DNA from: Lithobates sylvaticus
Taxonomy: Eukaryota > Chordata > Amphibia > Anura > Ranidae
Direction: 5' to 3'
Assembly (NCBI GenBank): GCA_028564925.1
Contig: CM053034.1
Coordinates: 152,809,356 to 152,873,355 of the forward strand
DNA: 64,000 nucleotides
The translations under genes and the position numbers were made by a program. The notes beneath the pieces were generated by a model. That model had not been told where the DNA came from. It made no database searches and saw only the letters and a list, made by a program, of their open reading frames with translations. This document shows, in pieces, positions 35,272-45,830 of this stretch. Each line of letters begins with the position of its first letter. The stretch's first letter is position 1.

Positions 35272-35668
35272 GTAAGTTGTACGCCTTGGCATATTGTAAA
35301 AAACATCAAATTAGCTTTATTAGGCAAGGAATGACATTAACCCTCTGGCAGTCCTGTGCTCTTTTCTACTCCAATATCCCATACATCTATATTATTGTGG
35401 TGGCTTTCCCAGTCAATAATGTGCCCTCTTTATCATTTGGCGTACAGAAAACTGTCTCAGACAGATTTTGCGAAAGTATCTTGCATGCATTCTAAAAGGG
35501 GCGCAGCATGAGGCAAATTCAAGTACAAGTTCTAGACAGGTATATCAATTTGGCTCATTCTTCACCACTTTTAGAATGCATAACAGACACTTTTGCAAAA
35601 TCTGCCTGTGCCAATCTTTATGAATTCTAGGGAATGTTTTTGTTAATCAGTCCAATTACTCTTCACAG

Positions 35669-35736
35669 GGTTTCTCGGACCAGGAATATCGGAAGAGAAG
35701 AAAGATGATTGCCGATATAGCCTTCAACTACAAACA
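35669..35736 (+). CDS. th: Tyrosine hydroxylase exon 5
   Basis: 68 nt from acceptor TCTTCACAG to donor ACA|GTAAGA; phase 0 in, phase 2 out. It encodes GFSDQEYRRRRKMIADIAFN then YK and two bases of the next codon, completed as His by exon 6. It matches the [20 protein letters not shown] segment of human TH, an early helix of the catalytic domain. Intron 4 before it is only 397 bp, with no repeat recognised. Confidence 0.97.
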
Positions 35737-35777
35737 GTAAGACAATGATAACATTGTAGGGGAAAAAATATACTCAA

Positions 35778-36175
35778 TATACGACTCCTACTTACAAACG
35801 GAGGGAGACAACAGGAAGTGAGAGGAAATCCACCCCTAGGAAGGGAAATTCTCTCCTGTAAGAGTTAATATGGGAAAAAGGTATCTCCACTGAGGCTTTA
35901 TCACCAGTCCATGCTTCCCTAACAACCCAAAATTTTCTAAATCCAATTGTCATTGGGACAGAAGGTGAGGTGAAATCTTCTGAACAGGGGCACAGACAGC
36001 AAAACAAATGTTACAGGGGTGATAACCCTTCTCTATGTTATCTAAAAAACTTAAAAATGGATTTTTTGGCTGGAGCTACACTTAAAAAATGTACCTGTTC
36101 CGACTTACAAACAGATTCAACTTAAGAACAAACCTACAGTCCCTATCTTGTTTGTAACCTGGGGACCCCCTGTAT
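35778..36175. mobile_element. Dispersed element, family A (second copy 58456-58835)
   Basis: Contains CGACTCCTACTTACAAACGG, CCCCTAGGAAGGGAAATTCT and GGTGATAACCC, and ends TGTTTGTAACCTGGGGACCC. The same blocks in the same order lie inside the big hAT at 58456. It is probably a MITE; target duplication not resolved. Confidence 0.65.
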
Positions 36176-36190
36176 ATACATATATATATA

Positions 36191-36234
<44 letters not shown>
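36172..36234. repeat. (TA)n microsatellite
   Basis: Follows the family A element directly. Confidence 0.92.
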
Positions 36235-36242
<8 letters not shown>

Positions 36243-37050
36243 TATCTATTCCACAAGGGTTTGCCCCATTGGTTGCAGGAACTGATCTTCCTGGTTTGCT
36301 CTCACCAATCCGCTGTGCTTTTTTTAAACATTTGTTTTATGTTGAATCTGTTTTATTACATTTTAAACAGTACGTGACAGTGCTAGTCCATTTCCAGTGG
36401 ATGTAGCTCCAGTCTACATTAATACCATAGTAATAAGAGGCCAAACATCTCAGGGTTATAAGGCATAAAGCCTTAGATTTGCATGTGTAGTCAGATGAAG
36501 GAACATTTCTAACAAACTTAATAGCTCTGGAAAGGTGGCTCCCACACAGCAGGGCCTTCCTCGCTGGGCACTCAACAGTAGCACAACCCATAGAAATGCA
36601 GAAAAGAGTGCCATAGCAAAACCAGATGAAAGAGTTAAAGATCATTTTAATGCGTTGGTGGTTTTTATATGACTTTTTTTTTTACCAAGAATTAAAATGA
36701 TTCTGAACTTTCACACACTTTTGGTCTGGCGCTTCTTTCTATTACTAAGGTTTTTGTTGCTGTCTGTGTCCCTGTTAGGGAGAATCACCTTCTCTATTGT
36801 CCTGGTCACTATTATCGATGAGAGTGAATGCGAAAAAGTATCCAAAATTTTGAGTTTTCACCAGAACAGGAATTGAGGATACATTTTCCAATGAGGACAC
36901 TAGTTCTGGTGATTCTGTTAACCATCAAGGATTCCCCTCACTTTGGAATGATTTCCTCTCATTTTCTGTTGTGACTATGGGACAGGAATAAGGGGAAATA
37001 TCCCCAATAGGACACAGATGGCAAAAGAGAGGGGTTTTAACCCTCTCTCA
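36235..37050. other. Intron 5 sequence
   Basis: Mostly unrecognised. 36790-37040 has an ACTTCC/GGACACAGATGGCAAAAG-type segment resembling a dispersed repeat, borders unclear. Confidence 0.45.
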
Positions 37051-38479
37051 AGTCCTGTACACACGATCGGATTTTCCGCAGACAAAACCTCTGACTTTTG
37101 TCCGAAGGGCGTTGGCCAGAAACTTGTCTTGCATGCAAACGGCAAGGAATTGTCGGCCAACAACCATGAACATAGTTATGTACTATGTGTTTTTTCAGCT
37201 CTTTTAGCCGCCCTTTGGGCTCCTTCTACTAATTTCATGTTAGTAGAAGTTTAGTGAGTGTTGATTTGCGCTTTTCAGTTCATGCTTTTCAGTTCATGCT
37301 TTTCATTTCGTGCTTTTCTGCTCATTTTTGAATGGCCGTTCGTCAACCATCCATATTGTGGAATCGGAGGAGATAACGTGTGATTTATTATTGGTCTTGG
37401 AGTTATTGCTTTGGCCCAAGTCCATGCCAGGAACAGAAGGAGGAGGATTTCTTGGACCAAAAATTGGTTTGCTTTATTAATCGTGACCAATTATGTCATA
37501 TGCCTTTGCCGCGGGAGCTCCAGGAGAATAATCATAGTTGTATCTTTGATATTAAAGAGGAGGTAAACCCTGATGGGTTTTACTTCCTATTTTGCTCCCA
37601 GCAAATTAAAAGCATAATGGACTAGTATGCATCGCATACTAGCCCATTATGTGACACTTACCTGCAAACGGATCCATCGCTGTCCCCTGTGCAGGCTGCG
37701 TCCATCTTCGCCACTGTTCCTTCCGGGGGCCACGGACCTCGGGTCTGTGACTGGCCAGAGTTAGAGCTGCATGTGCGCGGTAGCCGTCAGTAACGGCACA
37801 CGCTAGGGAAAGAAACAGCACGGAGGTCCGTTTTCTCCACTACAAGTGAAATATCTCCTAAATGGTGCATGTTTAGGAGATATTTCCACTACCTATAGGT
37901 AAGCCTTATTCTAGGCTTACCTATAGTTAAAAGTCACTAGGGAAGGTTTACAACCACTTTAAAAACTGGCGTTTTTGATAATGGCGTTGTGGTAACTTGC
38001 ACCAAAAAAAATAAAAAAAATAACAAGCATAATAATATTATTCTTGATATCAATAGAAAAAAAAACCTTTGAAATTCGTTTGCAATAACTCCATCAGTAT
38101 CACCAGCAAAGCGGCTTCATTATTATAACATTAAAGAAGAAGAGAATGTGCGCTGCATTTCTAGATTTTATAATTTGCCATGTCACGAATGTTAATTCTC
38201 CATTACAAACCCTAGTTTACAAGACCGACAGCTTCTATCTCTTCCTTGCTTCTGAGCATGTGTGTTTGTACATTTTGTCTGATGGACTTGTGTACACGCG
38301 ATCGGAAAATCCGACAGCACACATTTGTCCGTGGAAAATTTATAAGCCTGCCATCCAACATTTGTCCGCGGAAAACCTGATGACAATTGTCTGATGGAGC
38401 GTAGAAAACAGTCGGATTTTCCGCCAACAGTCTGTCATATCACAATTCCCGTCGGAAAATCCGATCGTTTATACGAGGC
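37051..38479 (+). mobile_element. Harbinger deletion derivative of the CGTACACACG family
   Basis: The left end CTGTACACACGATCGGATTT and right end AAATCCGATCGTTTATACGA are inverted. Unlike the short MITEs it keeps about 350 bp with a frame (from 37497) reading MPLPRELQENN, which I recall as the start of frog Harbinger transposases. If right, this links the whole MITE family to PIF/Harbinger. A T2-like MITE (37552-37962) follows that start directly. Confidence 0.6.
37552..37962. mobile_element. T2-like MITE nested in the Harbinger derivative
   Basis: TTAAAGAGGAGGTAAACCC at the left and GGTTTACAACCACTTTAA at the right, with internal hairpins GTATGCATCGCATAC and AGGAGATATTTCC. Confidence 0.82.
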
Positions 38480-38877
38480 TTAACTCTATCAAAATGAAAA
38501 CATTTTGAGTTTAGTTCTACTGCAACCTGGTCACCAGAAGCAGGAATACCAATTTACTTGCCCATAAGAGGCTCAAGTAATTTACACTTAAACCATCCCA
38601 ATACCTAAACCTCTCTCTGGGGCACCATAGATGTAGAAAAAAAAACTGGCAAGTTGATTGGCTTACATTCACCTGTTCCACTATGCATCCATTTACTGGA
38701 CTCTAAATAGAGGTATACTCAGGATTTAGGTAAGATCATGTTTTTACATGACGTGCATAAAGTGAGAGGAAAACATCAAGCTATGTGTCAAGAAGTTTGA
38801 AGACTTAAGAAGCAGCAAAGCAATCCTCTGGAGACACTGGAAATGGAAACAGAACTCTAAGTGCAATAAAAAGTGGT
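38480..38877. other. Intron 5 spacer
   Basis: No recognised element or exon. Confidence 0.6.
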
Positions 38878-39452
38878 ACTTTTAATATAAAGGATTTAAA
38901 ATTGTTGTACTCACAAAGGTACAGTGTTCAAAGGCATGTAGTAAAATTGATGAGCCGAATGTCCATGAAGTGAGTGATTTCCGTATCCTGGAGAGCGAGA
39001 AATCAGGGGGATTGCGTCACTTCCAGGGGCGGGAGCCGGTATCAACGAATAGGCGACGCGTTTGCGGCGCATGCGCTCCTTCCTCTGGCCTGAAGAAGGA
39101 GCACATGCTCCGCAAACGCGTCGCCTATTCGTTGATACTGGCTCAAGCCCCTGGAAGTGACGCAATCCCCCCTGGTTGTCGGCGTGCGTTCCACCGACCG
39201 GAAGTGTCAGCAGTGGATGCCCCAGCTCGACCCAGAAAAGATCACTGCTCTCCAGGATACGGAAATCACCAGTGGCGTAACTAGAACCCTCAGGGCCCCG
39301 ATGCAAGAAACCATGGAGGCCCCCCCCCCCCCGACCTCCGGACAAAGCTCTTTACTCCGAGCCCGATGTTGGAACACCAGGGCCCAGACACAAGTGGGTG
39401 GCTGCATATAAAGGAACTGATTTCTTCATTTTTATATAAAAACACACACACA

Positions 39453-39455
<3 letters not shown>

Positions 39456-39529
<74 letters not shown>
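39456..39529. repeat. (TA)n microsatellite inside the hAT
   Basis: Preceded by a short (CA)n run. Confidence 0.95.
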
Positions 39530-39532
<3 letters not shown>

Positions 39533-39614
39533 GCACATATAAGCCAGTGACAGCTGGTGCTCAAAATTTTTAGGGGGGCGCAAGCAAACTGAAAAATTCA
39601 GAAATAAAAACATC

Positions 39615-40035
39615 AATTGCAGCCACTGTACCATCAAACGCCACCACTGTGCTATCAAATGTCGCCACTGTGCCCATCAAATGCTGCCACTGTGCCCATC
39701 AATTGCAGCCACTGTACCATCAAACGCCACCACTGTACCATCAAATGTCGCCACTGTGCCCATCAATTGCAGCCACTGTACCATCAAACGCCACCACTGT
39801 AGCATCAAATGTCGCCACTGTGCCCATCAAATGCTGCCACTGTGCCCATCAAACTCTGCCTCTGTGCCATCAAATGCCGCCAGTGTGCCCATAAAATGCC
39901 GCCACTGTGCCCATTAAATGCCGCCACTGTGCCCATCAAATGCCGCCACTGTGCCCATCAAATGCTGCCGGTGTGCCCATTAAATGCGGCCAGTGTGCCA
40001 AATGCTGCCAGTGTGCCAAATGCTGCCACTGTGAA
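39615..40035 (+). repeat. Minisatellite, unit about 20-22 bp (GCCACTGTGCCCATCAAATG)
   Basis: About 20 copies with variants TTGCAGCCACTGTACCATCA and GCCAGTGTGCCC. Open frames (Cys/His/Pro/Ala) are artefacts. Confidence 0.92.
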
Positions 40036-40044
40036 TCCCCACCG

Positions 40045-40615
40045 CCCACTCGCACACCCACACACATGCATGCACACCCACACACATATGCATGCACACC
40101 CCCACACACACATGCATGCACACACCCCCACACACACATGTATGCACACACCCCCACACACACATGCATGCACTCCCCCCCACACACACACATGCATGCA
40201 CTCCTCCCCCCACACACACATGCACCCCCCCACACACACATGCATGCACACCCCCACACACACATGCATGCACACACCCCCCCCCCACACACACACACAT
40301 GGATGCACACACACACACACACACATGCATGCACACCCACATGCATGCACACCTCCCCCACATACACACACACATGCATGCACACCCCACCCACACACAC
40401 ACACATGAATGCACACCCACACACACACATGCATGCACACCCCCCCACACACACACATGCATGCACACCCCCACACACATGCATGCACACACATGCACAC
40501 CCCCCACACACATGCATGCATGCACACCCCCACACACACACGCATGCACACCCCCACACACATGCATGCATGCACACCCCCACACACATGCATGCACACA
40601 CATATAAACACACAT
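40045..40615 (+). repeat. CA/ATGCATGCACAC compound satellite
   Basis: Units of ACACACACATGCATGCACAC plus CCCC runs, about 22-30 bp each. It produces long His/Thr-rich frames on plus and Cys/Val-rich frames on minus; neither is a gene. Confidence 0.93.
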
Positions 40616-41092
40616 ACAGTAGATAGTCTTATAAAAAGAACGGCAGACATTTACCTTCTTTCTGCCGGGTACTGCACTGTAGGGGGAGACAAAGAGCACA
40701 GCACAGCACTGCTTTCACTTTAGGTATGTGAGGAGCTCCCTGCACAGATTACAGTTCGGCTGACGATCGGGGAGCTCCTCTCAGCCTCCCCTCCTATCAA
40801 AGAGTACAGGGGGCCCTCAAAGGCCCCCTGCAGCAAGGGGCCCGGTCGCCATGGCGATCTCGGCGACCCCTATAATCCCGCCACTGGAAATCACTCTCTA
40901 CATGGACATTCAGCTCATCAATTTTACTACATGCCTTTGAACACTGTACCTTTGTGAGTACAACAATTTTAAACCCTTTGGCATTAATAGAAAAAGTATA
41001 ATGGTTTGGATCAATTTTTTTGCTTTTTTAGATGCTTACACTTTTTAAAGGGAATGTACAGTGTATTCAATGTTTACTTGAATACACTGTAC

Positions 41093-42345
41093 TAGGGATG
41101 AGCTGAACACCCCTCGGTTCGGTTCGCAGCAGAACATGCAAAAAAATTAGTTCAAACATGCGAACACCATTAAAGTCTATGGGACACGAACATGAAAAAT
41201 CAAAAGTGCTAATTTTAAAGGCAAATACCGTATATACTCGAGTATAAGCCGAGTTTTTTAGCACATTTTTTTGTGCTGAAAATGCCCCCCTCAACTTATA
41301 CTGGAGTCAAGCACTTTTCTGCAGCAGAGAATGACATTTTCCAACCCGACTTTGGGGCCCGTATCTCGGGGCCACTTGGTGCTAGGAACCCCAAATTTGG
41401 TGTGAAAACCCAGTGGAACTAGCACTACAACATATCCAGATGGGGTTCCTAGCACCAAGTGGCCCCCGAGATACGGGGCCCCAAAGTCGGTTCGGAAAAA
41501 ATGTCATTCTCTGCTGCAGAAAAGTGCTTGACATTTTCCGAACTGAATTTGGGGCCCCGTATCTCGGGGCCACTTGGAGCTAGAAACCCCATCTTTGGAT
41601 ATGTTGTAGTGCTAGTTCCACTGGGGTTGCGCACCAAATTTGCACCAAGTGGCCCCGAAATACGGGGCACCCAAAGTCGGTCAACTGTGTCCATCTGCAG
41701 CAATGTCATTTCGGGACCCTTTGGGTCCAGAGACCCCAAATTTTGGCTGCAGCTTACCCACCAAGTTTGATGTTCGGGGGACCTATGGCTGCAAATTGGA
41801 ACAGTGAGGCATTCAAATGGGCACAGTGAGGCTGCAAATGGGCATTGTTGACCCTCTTTTCCACTTACAGTAGCTGCGCATTTCTCACCCTAGGCTTATA
41901 CTCGAGTCAATACGTTTTCCCAGTTTTTTGTGGTAAAATTAGGTGCCTCGGCTTATATTCGGGTCGGCTTATACTCGAGTATATACGGTATGCAAGTTAT
42001 TGTCATAAAAAATGTTTGGGGATCTGGGTCCTGCCCCAGGGGATATGTATCAATGCAAAAAAAAAAGTTTTAAAAACTGAATTTTTTTCGGGAGCAGTGA
42101 TTTTAATAAAGCTTAAAGTGAAACAATAAAAGTGAAATATTCCTTTAAATTTCGTATCTGGGGGTGTCTATAGTATGCCTGTAAAGTGATACATGTTTCC
42201 CATGTTTAGAACAGTCCGAGAGCAAAATTACATTTATAAAGGAAAAAAAGTCATTTAAAAGTACTCACGGCTATAATGAATTGTCGGTCCCGGCAATACA
42301 CATAAAAGTCATTGAAAAAAACAGCACGGGATTCCCCCACAGTCC
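41093..42345. mobile_element. Non-autonomous hAT related to the right end of the 10.4 kb hAT
   Basis: Begins TAGGGATGAGCTGAACACCC. After removing the insertion at 41228-41988, it matches in inverse order the sequence 58840-59261 (GGACACGAACATG-type, TGACATTAACATGC-type, CCTGCCCCAGGGGATATG, CGGGAGCAGTGATTTTAAT). The far end is not resolved and is taken to be near 42345. Confidence 0.7.
41228..41988. mobile_element. TA-inserting DNA element with perfect 24-bp inverted ends
   Basis: CCGTATATACTCGAGTATAA plus GCCG at both ends in inverse order, flanked by TA at 41226-41227 and 41989-41990. The related copy at 59120-59140 shows the unoccupied site. Internally CACTTGGTGCTAGGAACCCC and its complement form several hairpins. 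TA target points to Tc1/mariner; no transposase is present. Confidence 0.9.
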
Positions 42346-42789
42346 ATTACCAGACCCTTCGGGGGGGGGGGGGGGGTAGGAGGGGGTCCTGTGTAAGTTC
42401 ACCTTACAGATTTTTCTGTAAAGGTGAACTTACACTTTAAAGGAAAACCTACACAAATTACTTCCTATATACACACTGTAGCAGAATGTATCAAATATTT
42501 GTAAGGAAAAAAAAACAGGTGGTATGGTGGTTACTCTCCATCATTCAGCAAATACCGAAATATCAGGTTTGGATGAACTGAACCTCCAAATGAAGTCTGT
42601 CCTGTGATGTGATGTCATAATTTCAGTGTGAATGACCAGTGGATGCACAGTGGAAGCAATTAGACATTGTTGTAGCTGGCTTCTGTTGAATGTTGAGGCA
42701 TGCATAATACAAGCATGTGCACAAAAAACATAACAAAATCTGTGCTGATTTTCAGTTCATACACTATCCATTATATTTCTCTTTTACAG
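42346..42789. other. Intron 5 end
   Basis: A G16-type run at 42361-42376 and a hairpin at 42389-42440 (TAAGTTCACCTTACAG / CTGTAAAGGTGAACTTA). The acceptor of exon 6 is CTTTTACAG. Confidence 0.65.
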
Positions 42790-42840
42790 TGGTGATCTAA
42801 TACCCAGGGTAGAGTACTTGCCAGATGAAATAGCCACTTG
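42790..42840 (+). CDS. th: Tyrosine hydroxylase exon 6 (51 nt)
   Basis: 51 nt from acceptor CTTTTACAG to donor CTTG|GTAAGA; phase 2 in and out. With flanking bases it encodes HGDLIPRVEYLPDEIATW; human TH has HGDPIPRVEYTAEEIATW. The first base completes His from exon 5, and TG plus the first base of exon 7 make Trp. It is the shortest exon here and too small to stand out as an open frame. Its place between exons 5 and 7 is fixed by phase. Confidence 0.96.
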
Positions 42841-43218
42841 GTAAGATAAACAACCATTGTTTCACATTGTGTTTTTCTATGTGCAGAATAAGTATTAGCT
42901 CAATTCATAACGATTGAATATGAAAATATGAATGAAGTTAAAAGGATATAAATGATCTGTTGCCATAATTGTTGGTTGATCAGACATCTGGCTAGTCATG
43001 CGAATTGCAAGGTAAACGTTGAACCAGTAAAGTAAAATTAATAGAATGAAACATCACTGCATTATTTATTTATTATGTATATACAGTATGTGTTTTACCT
43101 TTATCTAAGAGTGTTAAGGTACATTATTATTTCCCTATATCGTGTTGCCTTGTTCCTGGAATAACAAATACAGTATAGAGCTGTTCACTTTATTTTGAAC
43201 AGTAAATTTTGTGTTTTA
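42841..43218. other. Intron 6, first part
   Basis: AT-rich, nothing recognised. Confidence 0.6.
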
Positions 43219-44100
43219 TGTAGCACTGACCCCCGAAGGAGCTGCTGGTTTTATTTGTGCTTACCGTTACCTCACTTACTTGTTTCTCCGTCTTGGGGAT
43301 CCCGTGGAAAGTGGCCCAAAGAAATGTTGAGACTGACACTGAATCCTCTTTTGGGTTATTTATTTAGAAAAGAAGACAAAGTCTCGTAATAAAAAGGGTA
43401 GAGGGTTAGGGGTGAGTTTGGGTACTAGAAGAATCCAGAGGACATTACTGTTCCACAAACTGGATTCAATTACCCCCTGGATAGACCTCTCTCACTAGGC
43501 CTAGCAGCCACTAGGATGCTCGGTAAAGTCTCTGCCACAGAATTGTAGGTTACACTTTAGCGTCACTGAGGGATTGGATGAACTTTAAAGAACTAACATA
43601 CGGTACCAGTTTCTCTCAGCCGATCCGGCGATGCCGTATGAGTGTTGATCCAGGTTGCGTCCTTCAACTAAGTCTCCAGGCTCCGTCAGAGAAGCCAGCC
43701 TTGCGCACAGCCTTCTCCTGATCGAGTCCTCCCCTGGGGTACTTCAGTTGCTGGGCCTCTCCCTTCAGATGAGACGGTACCGGAGCCTCCCTTGGATCAG
43801 CAGGCTCCGAACTTCAGTCAGGCCTGTCCCTTCAGTTACATTGCCTCTGGCTAGCCAGCGCCGAGACGCAGGATGCATGGTTCCGCACCCCAGGCCAGGA
43901 GGGCCATAGGGCTGAGTCAGGAGGACCACCAGAATCAAACAGACAGAAAATAATCCCCCGCCAACATGGCGTCGGTACCTTAAATCCCACCCCCCAGAAT
44001 GCACAGAAATTTTGTGAAATTATCCTGAAGCCCAACTGTGGCTTCAGGCAACTTAATTTTCAAAAACAATAGCACCTGCTCGTCAGGAGCCAGCGCTACA
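43219..44100 (-). mobile_element. Solo LTR, same Gypsy-like family as 27411-29508
   Basis: On the minus strand it runs TGTAGCGCTGG to AGTGCTACA. TTTA stands on both sides (43215-43218 and 44101-44104), a 4-bp duplication usual for Gypsy-type insertions. 882 bp. No internal region is present, so it is a recombined solo LTR fossil. It lies opposite in orientation to the other copy. Confidence 0.75.
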
Positions 44101-44212
44101 TTTATTTTTAATGATTAGGGGAATTTCACTGAAATCTGAAAGCTTTTAAAACTAAACGTTCTGCCTAAAATCAGTAACGAAAGGTCACCTTTTATTACAT
44201 ATTTACCTGTAA

Positions 44213-44605
44213 TGCCACGTACACACGAGCAGACTTTTCAACGGACTAGGTCCGACGGAACGAATCCGCCAGACAATTTGATCGTGTGTGGGCTTCATCG
44301 GACCTTTGCTGTCTAAAAATCAGACAGACTTTAGATTTAAAACATGTTTCAAATCTTTATGACGGACTCGAAAAATCAGTTCGTCTGTATGCTAGTCCGA
44401 CGGTAGGGCAGCTATTGGCTACTGGCTATGAACTTCCTTATTCTAGTCTGGTCGTACATCATCACGTTAAAATCCGTCGGACTTTGGTGTGCTTGTGTGT
44501 GGCAAAGATCGTTCGTTCGGAAAGTCCATCGGAACTCCGCCGAAAGTTAGTCGGGAAGACCGCCGAACCTAGTCCGTCGAAAAGTCCAGTCGTGTGTACG
44601 CGGCA
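44213..44605. mobile_element. Harbinger-like MITE, CGTACACACG family
   Basis: TGCCACGTACACACGAGCAG start and CGTGTGTACGCGGCA end. Flanking TAA and TTA do not match exactly. Internal GTCCGACGGA/TCCGTCGG motifs. Confidence 0.82.
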
Positions 44606-44903
44606 TTAGCCTATTCTGTTGAGCCCTTTAACCTCAAAAAATAACTAGATTATCAAGTGTATTCCAACAATCTCAAGATGTCTTTTGGACAAATGTTGGT
44701 CCAGAGGCGTAACTATAACCTTAAGGGCCCTGGTGCAAGAAACCATGAAGGGCCCCCCCTGCCCCCCCTCCCTTTCCATCGGTCCTGGGGCCCTTCCCTC
44801 CAGGCCTTAGCGATAAAAAAATTGTGAAAAGGGAGGGGTCTAAGTAGCAAGAGTATGTGTTCATGAAGGAGTGCAGAGAATGTGCTAAGGCTACAGTATA
44901 GGG

Positions 44904-45830
44904 CAGTGATGGCGAACCTTTTTGAGCCCGGATGCCCAAACTAAAATAAATACATTGGTTTTGTGTTGCAAAGTGCCAACACGGCAATTCGCGAGAGAGG
45001 GGGGCTGAGCGAAAGAGAGGGGTTGTGTGAGAGAGAGGGGGGTGTGAGAGAGAAAGAGAGCGAGAGGGGACAGCGAGAGTGAGGGGTGTGAGAGAGATGC
45101 TGAGAGGGAGGGAGGCTGAGAGAGAGGGAGGGGGGCAGAGCGAGAGAGAGGTGTGAGAGATATGCTGAGAGAGGGAGAGGGAGCAGAGAGAGAGAGGGAG
45201 GGGGGCAGAGAGAGAGAGGGGTGTGAGAGATATGCTGAGAGAGGGAGCAGAGAGAGAGAGGGGGGGGGGCAGAGAGAGAGAGGGGTGTGAGAGATATGCT
45301 CAGAGAGGGAGGGGAGCAGAGAGAGAGAGGGGTGTGAGAGATATGCTGAGAGAGAGGGGAACAGAGAGGGAGGGGGTCTGAGAGAGAGGGAGGGGGCAGA
45401 GAGAGAGAGGGGTGTGAGAGATATGCTGAGAGAGAGGGGAACAGAGAGCGAGAGGGGGAACAGAGAGGGAGTGGGTCTGAGAGAGAGGGAGGGGGGCTGA
45501 GGGAGAGGGGGCAGAGAGAGATGCTGAGAGAGAGGGGCAACAGAGAGAGGGAGGGTGGACAGAGAGAGAGAAAGATGCGGGACAGAGAGAGAGGGGTGTG
45601 AGAGAGGGGGGACAGAGAGAGAGGGGTGCAAGAGAGATGCTGAGAGAGGGGTGAGCTGAGAGAGAGGGGGAACAGAGAAAGGAGGATGGAAAAAGAGGGG
45701 GGCAAAAAGAGAGGGAGGGGGGCTAAGAGGAGAGAGAGACCTCTAGCTCTGTCCTGGACCCTCTCGTGTGCCCACAGACATGGCTCTGCGTGCCAGCTGT
45801 GGCACGCGTGCCATAGGTTCGCCATCACTG
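44904..45830. mobile_element. hAT element with GA-rich array, nested in the previous hAT
   Basis: CAGTGATGGCGAACCTTTTT start and CCATAGGTTCGCCATCACTG end, with an exact 8-bp duplication GTATAGGG at 44896-44903 and 45831-45838. GTGCCAACACGGC near the left and GTGGCACGCGTGCC near the right are subterminal. The core is a GA array. Confidence 0.94.
44992..45745 (+). repeat. GA-rich tandem array (GTGTGAGAGATATGCTGAGA units)
   Basis: Purine-rich units of about 50-70 bp built from GAGAGAGAGGGG, GTGTGAGAGATATGCTGAGA and GGGGGCAGA. The minus strand gives Ser/Leu/Pro-rich frames up to 373 codons, which are artefacts. Confidence 0.9.

Larger units (their letters stand above)
39270..40886. mobile_element. 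hAT element with TA, CA and minisatellite arrays
   Basis: Starts CAGTGGCGTAACTAGAACC and ends AATCCCGCCACTG, with an exact 8-bp duplication GAAATCAC at 39262-39269 and 40887-40894. It interrupts the foldback element. Contents: TA repeat 39456-39529, minisatellite 39615-40035, CA-rich array 40045-40615, then about 270 bp of GC-rich right end. Non-autonomous. Confidence 0.92.
38878..40990. repeat. Foldback element (long inverted repeat) split by a hAT
   Basis: The left arm from 38878 (AAAATTGTTGTACTCACAAA, GTACAGTGTTCAAAGGCATG and on through GGATTGCGTCACTTCCAGG) is matched in inverse order by 39085-39261 and 40895-40990. The centre near 39085 pairs CGACGCGTTTGCGG with CCGCAAACGCGTCG. Without the hAT it is roughly 490 bp, almost wholly palindromic. 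Confidence 0.8.

Noticed and set aside
39809-40723. Long His/Thr/Pro-rich and Cys/Val-rich open frames (up to 239 codons)
   Set aside because: They lie wholly in the CA/ATGCATGC array, exist in several frames and both strands, and reflect a repeat unit without stops.
43655-43909. 84-codon plus frame in the second LTR
   Set aside because: Antisense to the LTR, non-coding in the family; no domain.
27411-44100. A single large LTR element with the two LTRs as its ends
   Set aside because: The two LTRs are in opposite orientation and have TH exons between them.
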